NCBI RefSeq assembly: GCF_000091305.1 | Contig: NC_013929.1 | Coordinates: 1,116,001-1,180,000 of the forward strand | Source: Streptomyces scabiei 87.22 | GTDB taxonomy: Bacteria > Actinomycetota > Actinomycetes > Streptomycetales > Streptomycetaceae | Direction of reading: 5' to 3' | DNA: 64,000 bases | Part shown: piece by piece, positions 8,753 to 17,305 of the stretch | Numbering within the stretch: position 1 is the stretch's first letter | Layout: the number at the start of each line of letters is the position of its first letter | Position numbers and translations under genes: made by a program | Notes under the pieces: model-generated | What the model was told of the DNA's origin: nothing | What the model saw: the letters and a program-made list of their open reading frames with translations, nothing else | Database searches by the model: none

Positions 8753-9739
8753 ATGCTCCGCTTTCACTTCACACCCGAGGACCTCACCAAGGTGCGCGTG
8801 GCGACCGAGCCCCACGCGCTCTGGGAGATCGCGGTCAGCCTGCACCGGCTCCAGACACGCGAAGGCCGCTGGGCCTACGCCCCCTGGTTCCGTGACGCGC
8901 GGGTCGCGCTGCGCCGGGCCGGGCTCGAACAGACCGTGAAAAGCTTCCTGCTGCCGCTGTTCCCACGCGCCGGTTACTTCCCCGACTTCCTGACGCCCCC
9001 GGAGGGCACACAGGGGCTGGACGCCGGGCTGGACGCCGTCCTGGCGACCCCTGACACGAGGGTGGCGGGCGAGGTCGAGTTGCTCGACCGGGCCGTCGGC
9101 GCCCCCGCGTGGACCCGGCGGCTCGGTGAGCGAGGCATGCGGGAACAACTCGTGTGCGCCCTGCGCGCCTACCACCACGCCGTGATCGCCCCGCACGAGG
9201 AGCACATCCAGCAACGGCTCCACGCCGAACGAGCCCGGCACGCGCACACGCTGTTCCACGCCGGGACCGGGGGGATGCTCGACCAGCTGGGCCCCACCGT
9301 CCGCTGGCGGTCACCGGTCCTGGAGATCGCCCCGTACCCGGACCACCGCGACGTCTCCCTCGACGGCCGAGGGCTGCTCCTGATCCCCTCCCACTTCTGC
9401 TGGCACGCGCCCATCGCCCTGGCCGACCCGGGGCTCCCGCCCGTGCTGCTCTACCCCCTGCACCACCTGCCGGCGACGACGCGTGCCCTCGACTCACCCT
9501 CCCTGAACGCCCTGCTCGGCACCACCCGCGCCGCCATCCTGCGGGCCGGCGCGACCGGCTGCACCACCACCGAGGCCGCACACCGGGCCGGAGTGACCCC
9601 GACGACGGCCAGCCACCACACCGCCGTCCTGCGCGACGCGGGCCTGATCAACAGCCACCGCCACGCCAACACGGTCCTGCACACCCTGACCCCGCTCGGG
9701 GCCGCCCTGCTGGAGCGGAAGCCCCGGCAGGACGACTGA
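8753..9739 (+). CDS. ArsR-like winged-helix transcriptional regulator
   Basis: About 328 residues from ATG 8753 (GGGG nine bases upstream); an ATG at 8741 is an alternative that adds four residues. The N-terminal two thirds (LRFHFTPEDLTKVRVATEPHALWEI) is the typical sensory part of a large Streptomyces family; the C-terminal ~75 residues are a winged HTH (RAAILRAGATGCTTTEAA, GVTPTTASHHTAVLRDAGLI, then HTLTPLGAALLE). It would act as a cytoplasmic DNA-binding repressor or activator. No metal-binding cysteine pair is visible. It is transcribed away from the I36 gene, its most likely nearby target, with 141 bp between them. Confidence 0.85.
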   Translation: MLRFHFTPEDLTKVRVATEPHALWEIAVSLHRLQTREGRWAYAPWFRDARVALRRAGLEQTVKSFLLPLFPRAGYFPDFLTPPEGTQGLDAGLDAVLATPDTRVAGEVELLDRAVGAPAWTRRLGERGMREQLVCALRAYHHAVIAPHEEHIQQRLHAERARHAHTLFHAGTGGMLDQLGPTVRWRSPVLEIAPYPDHRDVSLDGRGLLLIPSHFCWHAPIALADPGLPPVLLYPLHHLPATTRALDSPSLNALLGTTRAAILRAGATGCTTTEAAHRAGVTPTTASHHTAVLRDAGLINSHRHANTVLHTLTPLGAALLERKPRQDD

Positions 9740-9849
9740 GGGCCCGGGCCGCCGGACTCGACCCGTGGCCACATACCGGCCGATAACTGATTGCGGGAGC
9801 GGGGCGTGCCTGACACGGTGCGGGTTTCCGTGACACGCGCGAGGCTCCC

Positions 9850-10347
9850 ATGACGATCTACTTCTACGGCGCCGACGAAGTCCCCCATGGATGCTTCCCG
9901 AACTTCTCCGGTCACGGCTTCGACCTCGACGGGATCTGGTGGCCGACCTCGGAGCACTGCTTCCAGGCTCAGAAATTCAAGGGCAGCCGCCACCCGGATC
10001 TCATCCGGCGCGCACGCACGCCGCTGCGGGCAGCGGAGCTGGGCCGTGACACGTCCCCACCTCTGCGGAGCGCTCTCACCTTCGCCCCCGACGGCTCCCG
10101 CCCGGCGGTCGGCCACCTGACCGGCGGGTCACCCTGGGGTGCAGGAAAACATCTACACCGGAGGGCAGTACTTCGACCGGGACGGCGCGCTGCGGAGCTT
10201 CATGAACGGCGGCCACGCCGGGTCGGCCGCCATCGGCTACACAGGGACCTTCCAGGAGTACAACACGACCGTGTACACCAGCCAGGGGAGCAGTACCGTT
10301 CCCCGTCGCGACGCCCGCCGGATTGTCCGGGCCATCTCCTCGGGTGA
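9850..10347 (+). pseudogene. Truncated NADAR (YbiA/DUF1768) family gene
   Basis: The first ~75 residues are a clear NADAR N-terminus: IYFYGADEVPHGCFPNFSGHGF, then DGIWWPTSEHCFQAQKFKG and PLRAAELGRD. NADAR proteins are N-glycosidases acting on ADP-ribose or riboflavin intermediates and normally run about 150-170 residues. Here similarity stops near 10080; the rest of the open frame lacks the C-terminal WG-G-DG-G-N-LG block and reads over a different gene fragment in another frame. So I call it broken. The ATG at 9850 follows a weak ribosome site (GCGAGGC). Confidence 0.6.
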
Positions 10348-10402
10348 CGTGTGGTGGACCGACGACCACTACGGCAGCTTGCACTACCTGGGCCGGTTCT
10401 GA
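10139..10402 (+). CDS. Unrecognised fragment (possible C-terminal piece)
   Basis: A GTG-started frame of 87 residues (QENIYTGGQYFDRDGALRSF ... GDVWWTDDHYGSLHYLGRF). Composition is that of a real protein rather than a GC-rich shadow: low arginine, many aromatics and glycine. It has no ribosome site, no signal peptide and a stop just upstream in frame at 10118, so it may be the tail of a gene joined by recombination to the NADAR fragment. I do not recognise the family. Confidence 0.3.
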   Translation: MQENIYTGGQYFDRDGALRSFMNGGHAGSAAIGYTGTFQEYNTTVYTSQGSSTVPRRDARRIVRAISSGDVWWTDDHYGSLHYLGRF

Positions 10403-11260
10403 CGCGGGTGGCGACCTGGTCCAGGAGCTGGCGTGTCGGCGTGGGCGCGGTGGATCAGAGGGAAAGCGAGGACGTTGGCCTGGCCGCCTGCGGCCATCGC
10501 GGTGTCGTCCCGGACGATGGCATCGCTCAGCGGCTGATCACAGCGGTGGGTACGTAGCCGTTCCACTCCGTCAACGCGGCCGGCTGACCCGCGTCCGCTG
10601 ACTCGCATCCGGCGCGTCCCGGACGGTGTCGGCGATCTTTCCCCTCCGGGATTCGTTGCACGGGCATGACGCCGCGCAACGCCCGGTCGAGGGTGGAGCA
10701 GTACTCCGAAGAGATCGCCGACACCGCCAGGCCGAATGCCTGGAGCACGGAGGCCGAGAACTACACCTTGGACGTGATCGGCACCCTCACCCAAGTGCCG
10801 TCGGCACTCGGAGCGGAGATTCGCCGCGTCCCTTGCCTCGGTAGGGGCCGCCACCGTCGGTGCACGCCGGCACCTCGGACTCCCTGACAGCCGAAGCCAC
10901 CGGAGCCCTTGTCAGGAGTTCCGGGGCCGCTGCCACACCGTGCCCGCAGCGGCATGGGCTGGGCCAAGGCGGAGCGGTGGCCTTGGCGGATTCCTCCCGA
11001 CTGACCTCATTGCGCTGCCAGGCGACAAGACCGGCGGCGTGCGTCAGGACGAGGAACACCGACAGACCGACGGCGAGGCATCTCGTCCGACGCGCGGTGC
11101 GGGTCTCGGCTTCCCGCTCGGCTCTCTTGCCGGCATGGGTGGACTCGCGGAATCCGGGCCGAACAGGGCGATGGTTGTCACCGCATCACCGGGATGGGCG
11201 AGCAACCATTCGGCCTCGGGCACGATCGAGGCCTTGAGCTCGGCCGGCCATGGTTGGGTG
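10403..11260. other. Gene-poor stretch with degraded sequence
   Basis: 858 bp with no intact gene. One part (10787-11125, minus strand) looks like a remnant and is listed separately. A small forward frame at 10666 (NARSRVEQYSEEIADTARP) has protein-like composition but no recognised family and no ribosome site. It sits between the NADAR fragment and the intact histidine kinase. Confidence 0.45.
10787..11125 (-). pseudogene. Possible remnant of an nSTAND/WD40-type membrane linker
   Basis: The minus strand reads REAETRTARRTRCLAVG followed by LSVFLVLTHAAGLVAWQRNE, a basic coiled segment running straight into one transmembrane helix and then a charged helix. That layout is characteristic of the linker in large Streptomyces nSTAND1-WD40 or AfsR-like proteins. 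No start codon, NTPase or WD40 repeats accompany it, and the frame ends at 10787. The identification rests on pattern only. Confidence 0.25.
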
Positions 11261-12463
11261 TCAGGTCGACCCGAGCGGCAGGGGCAGGGCTGCTTCGACG
11301 GTCCAGCCTCCGTCCGGGCGAGCCCCCGTCGTGGCCCGGCCGCCGCACAGTGCCGCGCGTTCGCGCATGCCGATGATGCCGTGGCCCGGCAGCGCGTCCG
11401 GTCCCGCGTGCCCGCCTTCGTCATCGACACGGAGGTACACACCGTCCGTCCGGTAGTCGACCGTCAGGGTCGCGCAGGGTGGCCGGGCATGGCGGCTGAC
11501 GTTGGCGAGGGCCTCCTGGAGGATGCGGTAGGCCGTCAGGTCCAGCATGCTCGGCAGCGGCACCGGGGTTCCCTTGATGACGATCTCCACCTCGGCACCG
11601 GCCCGGCGCGCGCTGTCAGCCAGTTCGTCGACGTTCGCCAGCGAGGGGGGAGCCGCGGTGTCCGCGCCGCCCCCGTCGCTGCGCAGCGTGCCCAGCATGC
11701 TGCGCAGCTCGCCGAGGGCCGAGTCGATCTCCTCTCCGATCTCGTCGAGGACATCGCTCTCGGATGTCGCCGGCAGCCTTCGGACATGACCGGCGGCGGT
11801 GATCCGCATGGCGACCGCACTCAGCCTGTTGGCGACGACATCGTGCAACTCCCGTGCGAGGCGCAGCCGTTCGTTGTGCGCCGCGGTGCGTGCGTCCAGT
11901 TCGCGCAGCCGCTCGGCCTGCGCCGCCTGCGCGGTGGCCAGTTGGACACGGCCGCGTACGGTGTCGGCGACAGCGCAGAGGGCGAGGGGAACGAATGTGA
12001 ACGTCATGACGTTGTAGAGCGCCATCAAGGGAGGGGTGTCGCTCTGGTTCATCATCCGGATGTGCTGCTGAGCGTCCAGTACGACAGAGACACCGAGCAG
12101 GGCGAGGGCGCTGTGGCGCATACGGGCGGTGCCCTCGGCGATCTGGCTGAACACCACCACCCACACCGCGGCCTGGGCCATGGTGGGTACCAGCCCCGCA
12201 TCGGGTAGGCAGACGACCACGACCCATGCAACCAGGTATCCCGACCCGGCGACGACCAGTGCCGCCACCGGACGCGTACGGCGCCACATCACGGACAGAC
12301 CCAACGAGGTTCCGGCGACGACGCTGACCGGCAGCCCGTACATCGTCACGCCGAACCAGTAGAGGTCGCCCAGGTCGAGCGCGGCTGCCACGACAGCAAG
12401 GGCGATCACCGTCGCACGATGCGAGCGGGGTGCTTCGGGTGAACCGCTCACCGTGCCGAGCAT
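11261..12463 (-). CDS. Two-component sensor histidine kinase (NarL-partner type)
   Basis: 400 residues from the ATG at 12463, chosen because GGAG lies six bases upstream; longer frames read into non-coding DNA. Four or five transmembrane helices occupy roughly residues 15-165. The HisKA_3 dimerisation box has LARELHDVVANRLSAV with the phospho-accepting His, and the HATPase part shows QEALANVSRHA (N-box) and DALPGHGIIGMRERAALCGG (G-box). This is a complete DesK/NarX-type membrane kinase. Its expected response regulator is not next to it: the sequence after its stop contains no receiver domain. The regulator at 17306-17971, whose own kinase is destroyed, is a candidate partner by inference only. 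Confidence 0.88.
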   Translation of the reverse strand: MLGTVSGSPEAPRSHRATVIALAVVAAALDLGDLYWFGVTMYGLPVSVVAGTSLGLSVMWRRTRPVAALVVAGSGYLVAWVVVVCLPDAGLVPTMAQAAVWVVVFSQIAEGTARMRHSALALLGVSVVLDAQQHIRMMNQSDTPPLMALYNVMTFTFVPLALCAVADTVRGRVQLATAQAAQAERLRELDARTAAHNERLRLARELHDVVANRLSAVAMRITAAGHVRRLPATSESDVLDEIGEEIDSALGELRSMLGTLRSDGGGADTAAPPSLANVDELADSARRAGAEVEIVIKGTPVPLPSMLDLTAYRILQEALANVSRHARPPCATLTVDYRTDGVYLRVDDEGGHAGPDALPGHGIIGMRERAALCGGRATTGARPDGGWTVEAALPLPLGST

Positions 12464-12749
12464 ATGAACTCCGTTACGGCACCCCGTCGGGGCGCTGTTG
12501 TCGTTGCGCTGCCGATACCCCGGGTTCCGCTGCTGCGTCATGGGCTCGTCGGCGCTCCCGAGATCGCAGTGGTGGAAGCACTGTCCAACCGGCCCAGGTA
12601 CAAGCTTCAGCCACCGTTCTCTTACCAGAGTGTACGGATCACGGATGTGCTGGTGGCTGAGACACCGACGACCAAGCGCAGTCCGGCCTTGTCCGGCAGG
12701 ACACACATCCTGGGATTTCCTCTGCATCTGTCCATGCCTCCCGGACCTC

Positions 12750-13100
12750 TACGTTCGCCCCCTTTTCGGTCCGGGCGTGGGCGGAGATCAGGATTCTTCG
12801 AGAGAAATCGATCAGATTCCCTTCCTCACACCTCCCCAGAAGCGCTACATGTAGCTGTCGCCACAGGTTGGCCCTGGTCCACATCAGAAAACGGCGGTGG
12901 GCCGTCGACTTGGATACTCCGAAGCACGGCGGAAGCGAACGCCAGGCACAGCCACTGACCAACACGTAGAGAATGGCCGCGAACAGCGCTTCGTCGCATG
13001 TGTTCGCTGTGCCGCCGCCCTGACTGCGCGCTTGGTGCTTCGGAATCAACGGCTTCGCCGTCTCCCACAGTCCTTGAGGCGTAATCCAGTTCCATGGAGC
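12750..13100 (-). pseudogene. Remnant of an IS5-family transposase (DUF4096 part)
   Basis: About 117 codons match the N-terminal part of IS5-group transposases: QGLWETAKPLIPKHQARSQG, the GGGTANTCDEALFAAILYVL stretch, SGCAWRSLPPCFGVSKSTAH and RRFLMWTRANLWRQLH. Similarity ends at ARTEKGAN, before the DDE catalytic residues, and no start codon in context or inverted repeat is evident. The rest of the element is missing, so it is a dead fragment. Confidence 0.75.
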
Positions 13101-13524
13101 ACCACACGGGGAGATCTGTTTTTTCTTCCCGACGTTCTTCGAAATCGCCTGGACATCGAACCCGTGCCCGATGTTCGCATCCAAGGGGATACCGGTGGAA
13201 CCGGTAAACGCAGCCGCCTCGAGCTGACGACTGACCAACAAGCCGTCGCTCAATGCAGCCATGACCGGCCGATTCTCTTTCATGGAGGTGCGCACGTTTC
13301 ATCCAGCTCCATTCATGATCGAAGGGGCTAGGCAAAACTATGGGTTGGACGGGGTCGAAACATTGCACACGCTGCAGAACTGCACCAAGTGCTGGGGCGG
13401 GCGATGAACAGCCCATCCAAAGTGAGGGGAACGAGTTCCTTGACTGCATGCCCTCGCCTTGACTCCATCACGACGACAACTTCAGCCAGGGCGGACGGCA
13501 ACGCTCACTCAGGGGCAGAACAGC
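13101..13524. other. Non-coding stretch
   Basis: 424 bp with no supported gene. Base composition is lower in GC and third-position bias is absent, consistent with old mobile-element debris next to the IS5 remnant. Confidence 0.4.
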
Positions 13525-13562
13525 GACGTGGCCGCTCGGGCTGGTGCCCGAGCGGCCACGTC
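13525..13562. terminator. Strong hairpin terminator of the GQAGN-repeat gene
   Basis: A perfect 16-bp inverted repeat (GACGTGGCCGCTCGGG, loop CTGGTG, complementary arm) lies 23 bp downstream of the stop at 13586 on the minus strand. Confidence 0.8.
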
Positions 13563-13969
13563 GGTGACGTACCGTCCGCCGACGACTATCGGTTCACGGT
13601 GCAGGTGGCCAGAGCGTCGACCTGCTGCTTCGCGGCGGTGCCACCGATGGCCTTGACGATGCGGTCGATGGTCGCGACGCGCTTGTCCTTGAGCGGGTTG
13701 AGGACGGCGTTCTGGACGAAGTTGGCTCCGCCCTGACCGGCCGCGTTGGCGAGGCGCTTGTTCGCATCCTCTATCTGGGTCTTCAGGAGGCCGAGGTTAC
13801 GGTTGACCTCGGCCTGCGCCGCGGCGGGCACGGCGGAGACCCTGGACGCGATGTCAGGACAGTTCACCGTGTTCGCGGCCCCGGCCTGGCCGCCTGCTTG
13901 ATTTCCGCCTCCGTTGTTGCCGGCGTTGCCCGCCTGATCGTTACCGCCGACGTTGTTTCCGCAGTTGTC

Positions 13970-14350
13970 ACCCGCGTTCGCCCCGCCGTTGCCGGCCTGG
14001 CCGTTGCCCGCCTGACCGTTGCCGGCCTGGCCGTTGCCCGCCCCGCCGTTGCCGGCCTGACCGTTGCCCGCCTGACCGTTGCCGGCCTGGCCCTTGCCCG
14101 CCCCGTCGTTGCTGGCCTGACCGTTGCCCGCCTGACCATTACCGGCCTGGCCCTTGCCCGCCCCGTCGTTGCCGGCCTGACCGTTACCAGCTTGACCCTT
14201 GCCCGCCTGACCCTTGCCAGCCTCACCGTTTCCAGCCTGGCCATTACCGGCCTGATCGTTGCCCGCCTGACCGTTGCCGGCCTGGCCGTTACCAGCCTGG
14301 CCGTGACCCGCCTGACCCTTACCGGCCTCACCGTTACCGGCCTGGCCGTT
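13970..14350 (-). repeat. Tandem 15-bp repeat coding GQAGN-type pentapeptides
   Basis: About 25 in-frame 15-bp units encode GQAGN with variants (GEAGK, GQAGK, NDGAG, GNGGA, GQASN). About six more units lie on the other side of the IS at 15674-15760, and the array was continuous before insertion. The codons vary enough to suggest selection on the peptide rather than very recent amplification. It is not a CRISPR: there are no unique spacers. Confidence 0.85.
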
Positions 14351-14381
14351 TGAGGTTCCCCCGTCATGCGGGAGCCGCTGA

Positions 14382-15299
14382 TCAGCTGGTCAGCAGGGGT
14401 TGACGGGTGTTCAGATTCGTTGGTTCGGCCGTCGCCTGCTCGGCGTAGTACTTCTCCTCGAACTCGATCGGGCTGAGGAAGCCGAGCCGTTCCTGGATGC
14501 GGCGGGAGTTATAGAAGCCGTCGATGTACTCGAAGAGCGCGAGATTCGCCTCGGCCCTCGTGGTGAAGGTGCGGCCACGGAGGCCCTCGGTTTTGATGAG
14601 CATCCAGAGGTTCTCCGCGAGGGCGTTGTCGTACGAGTCCCCGACGGAGCCCATGGACGCCTCAACTCCCGCCCGCATCAGCCGGGTTGTGAGCTTGATG
14701 GACGTGTACTGACAGCCGTGGTCGGCGTGGTGGATGAGCTTGCCCGGCTCGACCTCGCGGGACGCGAGCGCGTACTCCAGCGTGGTCAGGACCAGGTCGG
14801 CGTCCGCGCGGGCGGAGGTCTCCCACGCGACCACCCGCCGGGAGAATGCGTCCCGGATCGCGGAGAGCCACAACGGTCCCTCGCCGGTGGAGACCATCGT
14901 GAGGTCGGTGACCCACAACCGGTTCGGCGCCGGTGCGGTGAAGTCCCGGTTGACCAGGTCCGGGGCGAGGCTGGCCTTGGGATCGCGGCGCGTGAAGCCC
15001 TTCCGCCGCGGGCTGATCCCCGCGATGTCGGCCTCGCGCATCAGGCGCTCGACCCGCTTGCGGCCCACGCGTGTGCCCTCGCGTCTGAGGACGGCGTGCA
15101 CGCGCGGCGATCCGTAATTGCCGCCGGACTCCGCGTGGATCTCCTTGATCCGCTCGGCCAGTTCGACGTCGCGGCGTCGCCGTTCGCACGGTTCCTTCTC
15201 CGCGCGGCGCCAGCGGTAGTAGGTGGAGGAGGGGATGTGCAGTTCCCGCAGGACGCACTCGACTCCCAGGCGGGGATGCTCGTCAACGAGCGCCGTCAC
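14382..15299 (-). CDS. IS3-family transposase OrfB (DDE integrase)
   Basis: 305 residues with an rve integrase core. The DDE triad is present: Asp in RLWVTDLTMVST, Asp in LIHHADHGCQYTS and Glu in SYDNALAENLWMLIKTEG. The N-terminal HTH_21 part (GGNYGSPRVHAVLRREG) binds DNA. Its GTG start overlaps the end of orfA by 4 bp, but the likely product is a fusion OrfAB made by -1 frameshifting upstream at 15329-15335. Length is normal for the family and no damage is seen. Confidence 0.93.
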   Translation of the reverse strand: MTALVDEHPRLGVECVLRELHIPSSTYYRWRRAEKEPCERRRRDVELAERIKEIHAESGGNYGSPRVHAVLRREGTRVGRKRVERLMREADIAGISPRRKGFTRRDPKASLAPDLVNRDFTAPAPNRLWVTDLTMVSTGEGPLWLSAIRDAFSRRVVAWETSARADADLVLTTLEYALASREVEPGKLIHHADHGCQYTSIKLTTRLMRAGVEASMGSVGDSYDNALAENLWMLIKTEGLRGRTFTTRAEANLALFEYIDGFYNSRRIQERLGFLSPIEFEEKYYAEQATAEPTNLNTRQPLLTS

Positions 15300-15604
15300 C
15301 TGGGCCGGGTCGGGTCGAGTTGCGCCGCGAAAAAAGCCGAGGCCGTCCGCAGGACGTCGTTGGCCCGCTTGAGCTGGGCGTTCTCCTTGCGCAGGGCCGC
15401 GAGCTCGGCGCGTTCGTCGGTGGTGAGACGGTCGTCGCGTTCGCCGGCGTCCGCCTCGGCCTGGCGGATCCAGCCGCGCAGGGCCTCGGGGTGCACGCCG
15501 AGGTCGACGGCCAGCTTCTTGATCTGCGGCTTCGGCTCGGTGGTGCGGTACATCCGTACCGCACGCTCACGCAACTCGAGCGAGTATTTCCGGGGTGCAG
15601 CCAT
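15296..15604 (-). CDS. IS3-family transposase OrfA
   Basis: 102 residues from the ATG at 15604 (APRKYSLELRERAVRMYR). The HTH_Tnp_1 helix-turn-helix spans about residues 5-55 and a leucine-zipper-like coiled coil follows (ERAELAALRKENAQLKRAND). It recognises the terminal repeats. Translation upstream of this ATG would run into the inverted repeat, so longer starts are unlikely. Confidence 0.9.
   Translation of the reverse strand: MAAPRKYSLELRERAVRMYRTTEPKPQIKKLAVDLGVHPEALRGWIRQAEADAGERDDRLTTDERAELAALRKENAQLKRANDVLRTASAFFAAQLDPTRPR
15329..15335 (-). other. Programmed -1 frameshift slippery site of the IS3 element
   Basis: The minus-strand heptamer TTTTTTC is read T-TTT-TTC in the orfA frame. 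A -1 slip places the ribosome in the orfB frame, which is open from here through the orfB start. This is the classical arrangement that makes the OrfAB transposase. Confidence 0.75.
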
Positions 15605-16267
15605 GGTCACAGGTCCTCTCATGAGTCCCATCTGACCCGCTGTCAACTTCCTCCGCATCTCGGGGGAACCTCAGTTGCCCGCCTGACCGTTACCGGCCTG
15701 GCCGTCACCAGCCTGACCCTTGCCCGCCTGGCCGTTACCGGCCTGACCACCAGCGTTTGCGGCGCAGTTGTCGCCGTCGTTTCCATTCGCGTTGCCGTTT
15801 TCTCCGGCATTGCCCGCGCCGTTGTTGTTGAGAGTGCACGTAGCCAGGACGTCGACCTGTAGATTCGCTGCACCGTCCCCCGCGGCCTTGACGATGCGGT
15901 CGATGGTCGCGACGCGCTTGTCCTTGAGCGGGCTGAGGACGGCGTTCTCGACGAAGTTGGCTCCGCCCTGACCGGCCGCATTGGCGAGGCGCTTGTTCGC
16001 ATCCTCGATCTGGGTGTTCAGAAGTTCAAGGTTGCGGTTGACCTCGGCCTGCGCAGCGGCAGGAATAGCGGAGATCTGGGACGCGACGTTCGGACAGTTC
16101 ACCGTGGACGCGGCGGAATTCTGCGCGCCATTGGAATCGCCGTTCGGCTTGTTCGTCTGCCCGGCCATGGCGGAGCCGGCAATCACCGCTCCGGACAACA
16201 CCACTGCGGCAGTACCGCCGATCAACGCTACGCGACGCTTGCGGTACTTCGGAAGAGCCCTGGACAT

Positions 16268-17305
16268 ACTGATGCCTCACTCTGAATCAGGGGGGTGGTA
16301 TCGACCATTGAGCCGGCCGAAGTATTTCCTGGACGCGGCGCCTGCGTTCACCGAGAAGTACGCGAACCCGCAGTCTCACGTTCAGCAAGCCGCGAGATTC
16401 TTCGAATTTTTTCCTGAATAGCCTTCTAACAGCGTGTCCTATGTGGTAACCACATACGGCTGCCAAGTCAGTTCGACACGGGCGGCATTGGTGGTGAAGG
16501 CGGCAACCTCCGCGCTTTCGTGGTCATCGCCGCGATGGTCACGATGCAGAGCGGCCGGGCCGTCTGTGAGGAGTTCGCCGCATCGAAGGGGCATGGCGCA
16601 CCGCGCCGCGCTCGCCGTCCACGACTGGCAAGATCGAACGGTTGTCGGGCGACTGCTCGAACCCCACCCGAAGGGCGGCCGCGGCGACGATCGCGCCCAT
16701 GAACCTTCGCCGTGCCCGACACGCACCGGCGGGTCTGGGACTTCAGCTCCGACGGCGTCCTGCACTCACAGAAAGCGAGTCTGGACCACCACGCCGAGCA
16801 GGCCCCTACCGAGGCACAACCGGCGCCGGAAAGGCTACGCGGCGAAGGGAACGACGCCGTCGTCAAGGCGATCGGCATCGGCACGAACCGGCGCCCGCGC
16901 TCCCCTCGACGACACGGCGTGGTCCTGTCGAGCCGCCGACCGGTCTCACCGGGAGCTCGGTGTCCTTGGCCGGCGTGTGATGTCGCTGCACCGATGAAGG
17001 ATTCGGCGCCGCTTCGGGGCGCGTGCCCCGGAGCGCCCCTCTGGGACACGTGCCCCGGTCCGGTGAGCGGGACGGCGGTCCGAGGCGACGGTCATGACTG
17101 GTGCACCGGCATCGCCGACGATGGCCGGCCCGCCGATGGCGGACTCGGGACCGACGGGAACCACCACACCTGACGGTGGCTCTCAAGTCCGGCGGCCCGA
17201 CCACGTCGGTGGCGTCCGCCCGAGCGAGGCCGGCCCGATGCCGACGAAAGCGCTCGGATCAGGTCGGGCCGGTACGCCGCTTTCGGACAGCCTCCGCCGC
17301 AACGC
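16268..17305. other. Gene-poor 1-kb stretch
   Basis: No supported gene in 1038 bp. Several frames are open in both directions but have shadow-like arginine-rich or serine-rich composition and no ribosome sites. The first ~100 bp should hold the promoter of the GQAGN gene. I recognise no remnant in the rest. Confidence 0.45.

Larger units (their letters stand above)
14351..15673 (-). mobile_element. Complete IS3-family insertion sequence (1323 bp)
   Basis: Both ends are visible. The terminal inverted repeats start TGAGGTTCCCCCG on each side and continue with ATGCGG after two mismatches (14351-14374 and 15650-15673); the outermost bases are TG...CA as in IS3 elements. A 3-bp target duplication GTT flanks it (14348-14350 and 15674-15676). 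It carries orfA and orfB in two frames with a slippery site. The element interrupts the GQAGN-repeat gene in the same orientation. Intact ends, intact frames and a perfect duplication suggest recent transposition and probable activity. Confidence 0.92.
13586..16267 (-). pseudogene. Secreted GQAGN-repeat protein with two homologous domains, split by an IS3-family element
   Basis: Reading 16267 to 15674 and then 14350 to 13586 gives one continuous frame of about 451 residues once the element and one copy of its 3-bp target duplication are removed. Order: basic leader (ALPKYRKRRVALIGG) and signal peptide ending SAMAG; domain 1 with VNCPNVASQISAIPAAAQAE ... KDKRVATIDRIVKAA ... LATCT; about 30 copies of a GQAGN-type pentapeptide; domain 2, nearly the same as domain 1 (NCPDIASRVSAVPAAAQAE ... 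KDKRVATIDRIVKAI ... LATCTVNR). Each domain has two cysteines in the same places. The insertion places a TGA immediately after a GQAGN unit, so the present product would be a 198-residue secreted protein with one domain and a short repeat tail. Function is unknown; the layout suggests a flexible surface or extracellular spacer linking two binding modules. Confidence 0.85.

Noticed and set aside
13970..14350. Regular short repeat that might suggest CRISPR
   Set aside because: Units are 15 bp, contiguous, without spacers, and in frame with a secreted protein.
13898..14353. A rightward frame of repeated hydrophobic residues across the GQAGN array
   Set aside because: It is the exact complement of the pentapeptide repeat and has no ribosome site; the repetition comes from the coding strand.
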